From: Cellvibrionaceae bacterium
Lineage (GTDB): Bacteria; Pseudomonadota; Gammaproteobacteria; Pseudomonadales; Cellvibrionaceae
NCBI GenBank assembly: GCA_021151525.1
Contig: JAGKXD010000108.1
Span: 1 to 13,410 of the forward strand
DNA length: 13,410 nucleotides
Direction of reading: 5' to 3'
In this document: positions 7,097 through 13,410 of the stretch, piece by piece
Position numbering within the stretch: the first letter of the stretch is position 1
How the letters are laid out: each line of letters begins with the position of its first letter
Made by a program: the position numbers and the translations under genes
Notes under the pieces: model-generated
Told to the model about the DNA's origin: nothing
Seen by the model: only the letters and a program-made list of their open reading frames with translations
Database searches by the model: none

Positions 7097-8902
7097 ATGA
7101 GCCAAACATTTAAACGCTGTGGTTTCGCATTGGCAGGTTTAGTTGCTACTTGTTTTGCGAGTACTCAAGCATTAGCACAAACCAACACCAAGGATGTGAC
7201 TGAAGTTGTTATTAGCGGGCAACACGATGCAGCTGACTGGTTTAGCGCTGAGAGCTCGCACTTTATCGTCTACTCAGACACCTCGCATGACAGCGTTAGC
7301 AAATTATTAACCAAGTTAGAACGCTTCGATTATCTTCTACGTCTTTACGGCAACAACGAAGGTACAGCCGACAACAGCCCTAAACTCACACTTTATTATT
7401 TAAGAAATTTCGGCGACATTCGCCAAATTGAAAGCCCTCGCCCAGAATATGCCATTGGTCTTTACAACAGTTGTGCGCTTGGTGTGCAGGGCTTTGCGAC
7501 CCATATATATTCCGGCGAAAAAAGCGATGCCTTGTTAGAAAAACAACCGGGAGATGAAGGGCTTAGTTATATTTTTGAAGCCTATGCGCGTCATTTTATT
7601 TATCACAATAGCAACCTGCGCACACCCACATGGTATATCGATGGCTTCGCCCAATATTTTTCCAGCACCCGTTTTTCAGACACAGAAACGGTGGTGGGTA
7701 TGGCGCCCGCAAGCATTAACGAATACTTAAGTACGCTGCACTCAACCGGTCGTTACAACAGTTTGGATTACAAAGATATTCTTTTGCAAAACGATTCCAA
7801 AAGCCAAAACCTTGCAGGCAAGGCTGGTGTAAAACTGGAATTCGAAGCGCGCTCGTGGATTTTAACTCACTACATTTTGTCATCGAGTGAAAACATCCAA
7901 CACTTTCGCAAATACGTAAATCTTGTCACTCAAAATGAAGAGCCCACAAAAGCATTTGAACAAGCATTTGGTTTTAATGTTTCGCAACTGAGCAAAGTGC
8001 TCTGGCGTTATAAATGGCAATCTTCTGAAGCATTCAAAGCTAATTTAAATGTAGGTGGCACTAAAGATATTAGTTTCGGCAGCTTACCAAAAGTTGCCGA
8101 CAATTTAATACTGGCCGATGCCGCATTAAAATCATGCCCAAGCCAAGAGCAGGGCGAATCACTGCTCGAAAAAATTCGCAAAGAAGCGAAGAAATATCCC
8201 AACAGCGATTATGCGCAATTAGTCTTAAGCCGCGCTGAAATTGGTTTTGGCAACGCACAAAGCCCAATGGCTTATCTAACAGAAAAAACCAATAGCGATA
8301 AATCTAACATTCAAGCATTTTATTTATTGGGTTTAGCACAATTACACCTAGCTGAAAAAAGTAATGGTGATACACAAAAAAGCTTGTTGGAATCTGCGCA
8401 ACGCAATTTATTAAAAGCGGCAAGCTTAAATCCGCAAGCGCCTGAAGCTTTTTACGCTTACTTCAAGGCAGGTGTACGTGTGCAAGATACGCCGACCGAA
8501 CAATCATTAGGCGCCGCAATTCTTGCGTGGAAATTAGCGCGTGAGGTAAATACCTATAGCAAATCTGCTGCCTTAACCTATGCCTACACAGGCCACAAAG
8601 CAGAAGCACAGGATGCACTAGCAATCCTGCTTCACAATTCCCGCGACCCGCAAATGGTGGCGTGGGCGAGCACCTGGCAAGCGCGCTTAAATGGCAGCCT
8701 TAGCCAATTGGAGATCTTACAGGAAATGCGCGCAGCTCCTCTATTTGATCCAAGCTTTAAAGAGTGGACAGTAGCAACCGCAGATATTATGAAAGCAGTC
8801 GCGCAGGCCGCGAATATGGCTGCCGCAAAAAACGTTATTTCTGCACAGAAGCAAGAAGATCAAACACCAAAAGGTGTTAGCAATGGACACCAAGGCAAAT
8901 AA
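7097..8902 (+). CDS. Exported protein with degenerate metallopeptidase-like region and helical (TPR-like) repeats
   Basis: 601 residues. Type I signal peptide at residues 1-27 (ends STQALA, cut before QTNT). The next 270 residues resemble secreted gluzincin-like peptidases of other Proteobacteria: WFSAESSHFIVYSDT (48-62), then IFEAYARHFIYHNSN (159-173) followed by TPTWYIDGFAQYFSSTRF (177-193). Family members I recall read HEYxHHF and WYxEGFAEYF there; here both zinc histidines, the catalytic glutamate and the third-ligand glutamate appear replaced. From about 330 the protein is helical with TPR-like repeats, e.g. AFYLLGLAQLHLAE (407-420) and the repeat near 430-455. AAGGAAG at 7087-7093 supports the ATG; an in-frame upstream start at 7052 is worse. 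Likely periplasmic, possibly a non-catalytic binding protein. The family comparison is from memory and exact function is unknown. Confidence 0.75.
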   Translation: MSQTFKRCGFALAGLVATCFASTQALAQTNTKDVTEVVISGQHDAADWFSAESSHFIVYSDTSHDSVSKLLTKLERFDYLLRLYGNNEGTADNSPKLTLYYLRNFGDIRQIESPRPEYAIGLYNSCALGVQGFATHIYSGEKSDALLEKQPGDEGLSYIFEAYARHFIYHNSNLRTPTWYIDGFAQYFSSTRFSDTETVVGMAPASINEYLSTLHSTGRYNSLDYKDILLQNDSKSQNLAGKAGVKLEFEARSWILTHYILSSSENIQHFRKYVNLVTQNEEPTKAFEQAFGFNVSQLSKVLWRYKWQSSEAFKANLNVGGTKDISFGSLPKVADNLILADAALKSCPSQEQGESLLEKIRKEAKKYPNSDYAQLVLSRAEIGFGNAQSPMAYLTEKTNSDKSNIQAFYLLGLAQLHLAEKSNGDTQKSLLESAQRNLLKAASLNPQAPEAFYAYFKAGVRVQDTPTEQSLGAAILAWKLAREVNTYSKSAALTYAYTGHKAEAQDALAILLHNSRDPQMVAWASTWQARLNGSLSQLEILQEMRAAPLFDPSFKEWTVATADIMKAVAQAANMAAAKNVISAQKQEDQTPKGVSNGHQGK

Positions 8903-8927
8903 ACGCAGACATCAACTTTAGTGATCC

Positions 8928-8958
8928 AGCCGTGCTCAAATATTTACAGAGCACGGCT
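8928..8958. terminator. Hairpin between convergent genes, possible terminator
   Basis: A 10-bp GC-rich stem AGCCGTGCTC / GAGCACGGCT with an 11-base loop lies between the 601-residue protein gene (ends 8902) and the convergent small membrane protein gene (ends 8965). Position and stem strength fit a shared terminator, but no T-run follows on either strand, so it would not be a classical intrinsic terminator. Confidence 0.4.
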
Positions 8959-8964
8959 AAACAA

Positions 8965-9216
8965 CTATTCAGGAGTATGTTGGTCAGATCGCTTTTCGTA
9001 ATGCTTTTTTAACACCTTGCATTGACGCGTATAAGCCCAGTAAGTAGAGATAGATGAAGAAACAATTGCTGCCAACAACGCCCAAATCCAAGTATTAATT
9101 AGCATGTTTTGCGACAGACCATAACGGTTGTAATTCCAACAAAACAACATCACGATTGCCGCACTAAAGGTAAACACAAAGCGACGCACCCAAAAGCGAA
9201 AAAGAACTCTGCCCAT
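8965..9216 (-). CDS. Small two-helix inner-membrane protein, unrecognised
   Basis: 83 residues, no family recognised. The N-terminus is strongly basic (MGRVLFRFWVRR), followed by a hydrophobic segment at about 13-28, a short polar loop (NYNRYGLSQN), a second hydrophobic segment at about 41-61, and a charged tail (KVLKKHYEKRSDQHTPE). The positive-inside rule predicts both ends in the cytoplasm. The ATG at 9216 is chosen because GAGGA lies eight bases upstream; the longer frame starting at 9255 would put that site inside the gene. It is divergent from the RIO kinase gene and convergent with the 601-residue protein gene. Confidence 0.7.
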   Translation of the reverse strand: MGRVLFRFWVRRFVFTFSAAIVMLFCWNYNRYGLSQNMLINTWIWALLAAIVSSSISTYWAYTRQCKVLKKHYEKRSDQHTPE

Positions 9217-9224
9217 TCGTAATA

Positions 9225-9229
9225 TCCTC
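9225..9229 (-). promoter_or_regulatory. Ribosome binding site GAGGA deciding the start of the small membrane protein
   Basis: On the minus strand GAGGA is followed by eight bases and then the ATG ending at 9216. This is among the best ribosome sites in the window and supports the shorter 83-residue product over a 96-residue one. Confidence 0.75.
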
Positions 9230-9326
9230 AAAAATTTACTCGCTCGCACCTGCACAACCTAGCTGGGCGGCAGCATAAAAAAGCATTTTATACAAAATCA
9301 CCAAGCTTTAGTGAGCCATCTCCAAT

Positions 9327-9407
9327 ATGATACCGCCCTATCTTCAATTACTCGCCTGCACACTCGAGGACGGCGACGTTATTAATGGACACACCTGCAC
9401 CCTATGA
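9327..9407 (+). other. Possible 26-codon upstream reading frame overlapping the RIO kinase start
   Basis: An ATG at 9327 opens a frame of 26 codons (MIPPYLQLLACTLEDGD..., ending HTCTL) whose TGA shares the ATGA with the kinase start at 9404. The kinase gene has no clear ribosome site of its own, so translation could be coupled to this leader. The leader has only a weak GAG 11-13 bases upstream, and no homologue is known to me; it may be chance. Confidence 0.25.
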
Positions 9408-10258
9408 AAACCCCCAAAAGCCTTGAGCCGCTTATTGCAGACGGCCTTGTCGATGACGTTTTGCGCTCACTCAAAAGCGGTAAAGAAGCTACGGTTTATG
9501 TTGTTTCATCTGGCGGCGAGATTCGCTGCGCAAAAGTTTACAAAGAAGTTGAAAAACGCAGTTTCCGCAGCCAAACCAAATACCAGGAAGGCCGCAACGA
9601 ACGTAACTCGCGCCGCGCACGCGCCATGAGCAAAGGCTCTAACTACGGCCGCAAAGAACAGGAAAGTGCTTGGCAAAATGCCGAAGTTGAAGCGCTTTAT
9701 CGCCTCGCTGACGCAGGCGTTCGCGTACCCGAACCTTACGGCTGTTTTGATGGCGTGCTCTTGATGGAGTTGGTAATTGATGCCGACGGCTACGCCGCAC
9801 CGCGCTTAAACGATGTAGAACTCAGCGCAGAGCAAGCGCGCGAATATCACGCGTTTATGATGATGGAAGTTGTACGCATGTTGTGTGCAGGAATTGTTCA
9901 CGGCGACTTATCTGAATTTAATGTTTTACTCGGCTGGCAGGGCCCCGTCATTATCGATTTGCCGCAAGCCGTAAACGCCGCGGGCAATAACCACGCATTT
10001 ACGATGCTGGAACGCGATGTAAATAATATGGCGGATTACTTTGGCCGATTTGCACCCGAACTACGCGATACCGATTTTGCCCACGAAATTTGGGAGCTCT
10101 ACGAAAGCGGTAAATTAAATCCCAATGTAACGCTCACCGGAAAATTTGAACACTCAAATGTAGAAGCTGATATTGCGGCAGTACTGCGTGAAATTGAAGA
10201 TGCACGCTTGGATATGGAACGCCGAAAGGCCGCGCGCGAAGATGCAGAGAATGAATAA
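9404..10258 (+). CDS. RIO1-type serine/threonine protein kinase
   Basis: 284 residues, the usual length for the bacterial RIO kinase family that includes P. aeruginosa PA4780. The N-terminus MKTPKSLEPLIADGLVDDV fits the family and fixes the start. The flexible P-loop SGKEATVY is at 25-32, the ATP-binding lysine is Lys44 in CAKVYK, a basic RIO-specific insert RNERNSRRARAMSKG spans 64-78, the catalytic loop HGDLSEFNVLL has Asp168 and Asn173, and the metal-binding DLPQ is at 185-188 (Asp185) in place of DFG. Glu-rich, highly charged helical C-terminus (from 255). RIO proteins phosphorylate or hydrolyse ATP; archaeal and eukaryotic members act in ribosome maturation, while bacterial targets are unclear. 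All catalytic residues are present. Confidence 0.93.
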   Translation: MKTPKSLEPLIADGLVDDVLRSLKSGKEATVYVVSSGGEIRCAKVYKEVEKRSFRSQTKYQEGRNERNSRRARAMSKGSNYGRKEQESAWQNAEVEALYRLADAGVRVPEPYGCFDGVLLMELVIDADGYAAPRLNDVELSAEQAREYHAFMMMEVVRMLCAGIVHGDLSEFNVLLGWQGPVIIDLPQAVNAAGNNHAFTMLERDVNNMADYFGRFAPELRDTDFAHEIWELYESGKLNPNVTLTGKFEHSNVEADIAAVLREIEDARLDMERRKAAREDAENE

Positions 10259-10263
10259 ATTTT

Positions 10264-10335
10264 GTAGCCCGTAAGGAGTGCAACGGATTACGGGATTTGC
10301 AATCCCCGTATTACGCTTCGCTTCATACGGGCTAC
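10264..10335. repeat. REPIN: two inverted GTAG-type REP sequences
   Basis: The plus-strand REP begins with GTAG (10264-10267) followed by a hairpin with stem CCCGTAA / TTACGGG; the minus-strand REP begins with GTAG (10335-10332) followed by stem CCCGTAT / ATACGGG. The terminal bases are a perfect 13-bp inverted repeat (10261-10273 and 10326-10338). The seventh stem pair differs between the two copies but is paired in both. A 5' GTAG plus palindrome in head-to-head pairs is the known form of REP elements mobilised by RAYT (TnpA_REP) transposases; none is encoded here. It lies just after the RIO kinase gene, with the MAPEG gene converging on it. Confidence 0.8.
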
Positions 10336-10347
10336 AAATCGAGTTAA

Positions 10348-10740
10348 TTAGTGCCCCAGAATCTGCAGAGCAATCGTCACCTGCGCACCCACACCTGTTA
10401 AAAATCCTGCGGTTCTCACCCACGGAATACAAAAGGTGTAAGAAACAGCATGAACCACGCGCGCCCAGAAATACACCACTGCAGCCAGCGCAATAGTATC
10501 GTTAAAGACACCCACTGCATTTGCACTTAGCACTAGCGCAGCAAAAATGACTAAATTCTCTACCGCATTGGCATGCGCTTTCATTAAACGCTGCGCCCAC
10601 GGCGATTGCGGTTTTGGATGATCACTATAACCCGCTGTTTCTGAAATGCCGCGAACTATAAGACGATTTAAAATATAGGGAACCCATAAAAGGCCGGTGA
10701 ATAGCGTGGTGTAAACGAGGTAAATTATTTCAGTTTTCAT
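10348..10740 (-). CDS. MAPEG family integral membrane protein
   Basis: 130 residues with four predicted membrane helices (about 5-25, 57-76, 80-100 and 108-127). The family signature is AHANAVENLVIFAALVL (55-71), with RVVHAVSYTFCIPWVRTAGF (94-113) near the C-terminus. MAPEG proteins are membrane-associated enzymes of eicosanoid and glutathione metabolism in animals; the bacterial members of this short type (COG3788) have no fixed substrate, and glutathione dependence cannot be read from the sequence. AAGGA seven bases before the ATG supports the start. It stands alone, converging with the RIO kinase gene across the REPIN. Confidence 0.9.
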   Translation of the reverse strand: MKTEIIYLVYTTLFTGLLWVPYILNRLIVRGISETAGYSDHPKPQSPWAQRLMKAHANAVENLVIFAALVLSANAVGVFNDTIALAAVVYFWARVVHAVSYTFCIPWVRTAGFLTGVGAQVTIALQILGH

Positions 10741-10890
10741 GAATAGATCCTTTAATTAATGAGTGAATAAATTGGGTAACCCCAAAGGCCGCTCACTATT
10801 GCATGAAATCTGAAGACGATAAAGATACGCTTCGCACACCTATAGAAAAGTGTCGCCAGTATCAACAAAGCCATTAGAAAGCTATTAAAC

Positions 10891-10923
10891 AAAAAGGCTC
10901 CGTTTTTAGAGCGGAGCCTTTTT
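10891..10923 (-). terminator. Strong bidirectional intrinsic terminator
   Basis: Stem AAAAAGGCTCCG (10891-10902) pairs with CGGAGCCTTTTT (10912-10923) around a nine-base loop. Read on the minus strand it ends in five Ts just after the stop codon of the GH51 fusion gene at 10941; read on the plus strand it ends in six Ts. Confidence 0.88.
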
Positions 10924-10940
10924 TGTTACGCGCAAAGTGT

Positions 10941-13409
10941 TTATTTCACCTTTAGTTTTAATACATTCACTGAATAAGCGCCAATATCCAAACTGACTTT
11001 GTCGCCTTTAGCGGAAATTTTCTTTTCCACCGGATAAATATTTTTGGGTGATTCAAACGAATTGAGATCATCCAGCTTTGGGCTGGTAAGGCTGATTAAT
11101 TTTCCTGCGCCAGTCGCACTTGCACCTTTTAAATTTAAGGACAGATTTTGTGGTTTTGAATCTGTATTCACCAGCTTGATAATAACCTCTTTGCTATCAC
11201 TATCTTTTGTAGCCGATGCAAACACATTGTGTTGCCCTGTTACGGCTGCGCCTTGGCTGGTAATTGCAATTAAATCGGTTCCCTTATTATTAGCAAACAG
11301 CTTTTGCACGTAATAATTTGCAGAGCCGTACGATTCTAAATTATTAAACCAAATTAAATCGGGAGTCCACTGCCATGCATCTACGTGCGCTAAAAGCGGA
11401 GCATAGGAAGTTAAGCTTACCACTTCTGCATTGCGCTCCAAGCCCGTCATAAATGCCGCTTCAGAAAATGCGGTTTCCCAATTGTTTTTGTTTTCGGGGC
11501 TAGCAGGCGAAACGCTTTGCGCCGCATATTCACCGGCAAATATTTTTGGGCCTTTTCTATCGTAGTTGTCGTAACGTGTAGCATTTTCCCTAAACCATTT
11601 AGGGTCTTTGTAGTAATGTTCATCAACCAGCTCTGCATTTAATTTTTTAAGTTCTGCTTGTGCATAATCAAAATGAGGGCCTTCAGGGAAGGGGCCGGCA
11701 CCAGACACAATTTGAATCTCAGGATGCTTTGCTTTTATCGCAGCCTGAAACACTTTAAAGCGCTCAATATATTGATAACCCCACTGCTCATTGCCCACGC
11801 CAATCATTTTTAAATTAAACGGTTTTGGGTGACCCATATCCGCACGAAGTTTGCCCCAATTAGTCGTAGTATCACCATTTGCAAATTCGATAAGATCAAG
11901 CGCGTCTTGTACGTAGGGATCTAATTCCGCAACAGGCACCAACTCACCGGTATTAAATTGACAAGCAATACCGCAACTTAAAATCGGTAATGGCGATGCA
12001 CCAATATCTTCTGCAAGTTGAAAGTACTCAAAGAAACCTAAACCAAAGGATTGGTAGTAGTCAGGCGCGGGCTTGTGTGCAAACTCCATGTTCCAACGGT
12101 TAACCATAGATTCACGGTCTTCCACTTTACCCACGGTTTTTTTCCACTGATAGCGCTCAGCTAAAGTTCTACCTTCAACAATACAACCACCAGGGAAGCG
12201 CAAAAAACCGGGCTTCAAATCGTAAAGTAATTGCACGAGATCTTTACGCAAACCACCTTTGCGATTTTTCCAAGTATCTTCCGGAAAAAGCGAAATCATA
12301 TCGAGGTCGATAGTGCCCTTACCTACAAATGAAATTTTTAATTGGGCTTTGACTTCTGTCGCTTTGGCAGATATTTGTGCGGAATAACTTTTCCATTCAT
12401 TTGAGTTTGGAGTAATCGAAGTTTCGCCTAACACTTTTTTATCTTTATCAATCAATTGCACGATGATTTTTTTAATCGCATCATCGTGATTAGCCGCTTT
12501 TAGTGTGAGATTGTAACGCGCATCTTTTTTAACGCCCATGCCACGAAAACCTTCGTTAATGATTTCGTAGCCTTGGTCATTATTGATGGTAAAGCGCGCG
12601 AAGTTTTTGTTGGTTTTGTTTTCTGCGGTATGAATAACGTTGGCAATACCCGATTGCTCATTAAAGGTATAGGCACTGCTGTTGGGTTGCTTCCAGCCCA
12701 TCAAACGGCTGTCGAATTCGAAGGAGCGGTTTTTCACCATTTCGGCATAGAGCCCGCCGTCGGCAGCAAAATTAATATCTTCAAAGAAGATGCCGTACAT
12801 AGTGGGTTGGATATGGGTTTTGATAGTTGCCGGCGAACGTAAAATATCCGCTGGAATACTGATATGTACCGGGCCATTGGGTTTGCGATGGGCCGCCATA
12901 ATGGCGGAGACCAGCTTGCTCTCCAATTGCTCATGGTGTGATACCAGCGTATTGAATTGAGTGACGTAGCGGAACATGCCCACGGTATCTATCGCCGTGC
13001 AGCTGGATTCCTGCAATGCGCGCTTGCCAAATTTAGGCAAGGGCGTCTGGGCTGTGATCACCAGCATGGGCACTTCGTCGGCCAAGGCTGAAGCAACACC
13101 GGTAATCAGGTTGGTGGCGCCTGGGCCAGTGGTGGCACAGACTACACCCATCTTGCCGGTCTCGCGCGCGTAGCCATCGGCCATAAACGCAGCACCGCAT
13201 TCGTGACGTGCAACCACCAGGCGTGGACCGCCTTTTCTTTCACTGCGAGCGAGCGAATTGAGCAGCGGCTCAATGGCACCACCGGGTACACCAAACACGG
13301 TATCTATACCCATTTGGTGCAGGTAATCGACCAGCAGGTCAGCGTAGGTTGTTGGGAATTCAGCTTGGGGAGGCAGCTCTGCAACTGTGTCAGGCAGTTC
13401 GGGCGCCAA
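10941..13409 (-). CDS. In-frame chimera: acetolactate-synthase-like N-terminal domain fused to GH51 alpha-L-arabinofuranosidase (5' end outside window)
   Basis: 822 codons are open to the window edge; the only start visible is a TTG at the edge, so the true start is probably upstream. Residues 20-192 are the pyrimidine-binding domain of an acetolactate-synthase-like thiamine diphosphate enzyme: DTVFGVPGGAIEPLL (36-50), RHECGAAFMADGYAR with catalytic Glu70 (68-82), TTGPGATNLITGVASALAD (93-111), GPVHISIPADIL (179-190). The rest of that enzyme is absent. From about 200 it is a GH51 arabinofuranosidase: IQPTMYGIFFEDINFAADGG (200-219), a CBM4-like beta-sandwich (about 230-378), a barrel with FLRFPGGCIVEG (402-413), acid/base Glu541 in GVGNEQWG, nucleophile Glu627 in IFAGEYA, and a C-terminal beta-sandwich. 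GH51 enzymes release terminal arabinose from arabinoxylan and arabinan. No signal peptide precedes the GH51 part. Either a natural deletion fusion or an assembly misjoin. Confidence 0.85.
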   Translation of the reverse strand: MAPELPDTVAELPPQAEFPTTYADLLVDYLHQMGIDTVFGVPGGAIEPLLNSLARSERKGGPRLVVARHECGAAFMADGYARETGKMGVVCATTGPGATNLITGVASALADEVPMLVITAQTPLPKFGKRALQESSCTAIDTVGMFRYVTQFNTLVSHHEQLESKLVSAIMAAHRKPNGPVHISIPADILRSPATIKTHIQPTMYGIFFEDINFAADGGLYAEMVKNRSFEFDSRLMGWKQPNSSAYTFNEQSGIANVIHTAENKTNKNFARFTINNDQGYEIINEGFRGMGVKKDARYNLTLKAANHDDAIKKIIVQLIDKDKKVLGETSITPNSNEWKSYSAQISAKATEVKAQLKISFVGKGTIDLDMISLFPEDTWKNRKGGLRKDLVQLLYDLKPGFLRFPGGCIVEGRTLAERYQWKKTVGKVEDRESMVNRWNMEFAHKPAPDYYQSFGLGFFEYFQLAEDIGASPLPILSCGIACQFNTGELVPVAELDPYVQDALDLIEFANGDTTTNWGKLRADMGHPKPFNLKMIGVGNEQWGYQYIERFKVFQAAIKAKHPEIQIVSGAGPFPEGPHFDYAQAELKKLNAELVDEHYYKDPKWFRENATRYDNYDRKGPKIFAGEYAAQSVSPASPENKNNWETAFSEAAFMTGLERNAEVVSLTSYAPLLAHVDAWQWTPDLIWFNNLESYGSANYYVQKLFANNKGTDLIAITSQGAAVTGQHNVFASATKDSDSKEVIIKLVNTDSKPQNLSLNLKGASATGAGKLISLTSPKLDDLNSFESPKNIYPVEKKISAKGDKVSLDIGAYSVNVLKLKVK

Positions 13410-13410
13410 A

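Noticed and set aside
10154..10432. Minus-strand frame of 92 codons across the end of the RIO kinase and the REPIN
   Set aside because: It overlaps a coding region, a repeat and the MAPEG gene, and its translation shows no recognisable protein features.
10772..10785. Short palindrome TTGGG-TAAC-CCCAA upstream of the MAPEG gene
   Set aside because: A five-base stem is within chance, and no known operator matches it.
10803..10877. 24-codon frame (MKSEDDKDTLRTP...) just before the terminator at 10891
   Set aside because: No ribosome site and no recognisable similarity; the terminator is better explained by the minus-strand gene ending at 10941.
1..13410. tRNA, rRNA, CRISPR arrays, insertion sequences, prophage or defence genes
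   Set aside because: None was recognised: no regularly spaced repeats, no transposase or integrase motifs, no cloverleaf pattern.

Overview
The window reads as a chromosomal segment of a gammaproteobacterium close to Cellvibrio and its relatives (Cellvibrionaceae). This rests on a Pseudomonas-like gene neighbourhood, moderate GC content, type IV pilus retraction ATPases and a plant-cell-wall arabinofuranosidase of the type common in Cellvibrio. The taxon is inferred from recalled gene order and protein families, not from a database search.

Left part (1-2200): the 3' end of a TonB-type energy transducer, then algH/yqgE and ruvX/yqgF on the plus strand. In Pseudomonas aeruginosa the same trio is tonB3-algH-ruvX, next to pilus genes. 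ruvX ends inside a perfect 18-bp inverted repeat. This faces a small exported two-cysteine protein on the minus strand that directly follows pilU.

Centre-left (2200-7060): pilT and pilU, paralogous retraction ATPases, run on the minus strand. They are divergent from a plus-strand housekeeping string: yggS (PLP homeostasis), proC (last step of proline synthesis), yggT (membrane protein) and yggU (DUF167). yggU starts on the base after the yggT stop.

Centre-right (7060-10340): an exported 601-residue protein has a metallopeptidase-like region whose zinc-binding residues look lost, followed by helical repeats. Next come a small two-helix membrane protein on the minus strand and a RIO-type protein kinase. 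A 26-codon upstream reading frame overlaps the kinase start as ATGA. A pair of inverted GTAG-type REP sequences (a REPIN) lies just after the kinase gene.

Right part (10340-13410): a MAPEG-family membrane protein on the minus strand, a strong bidirectional terminator, then a long minus-strand ORF running off the window edge. This ORF is the main oddity. About 190 residues of an acetolactate-synthase-like thiamine diphosphate enzyme are joined in frame to an almost complete GH51 alpha-L-arabinofuranosidase. The first part lacks its cofactor domains and the second lacks an export signal. GC content changes near the join. It could be a natural deletion fusion or an assembly misjoin, and is the first thing to verify. 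Apart from this chimera I see no convincing new multi-gene system.
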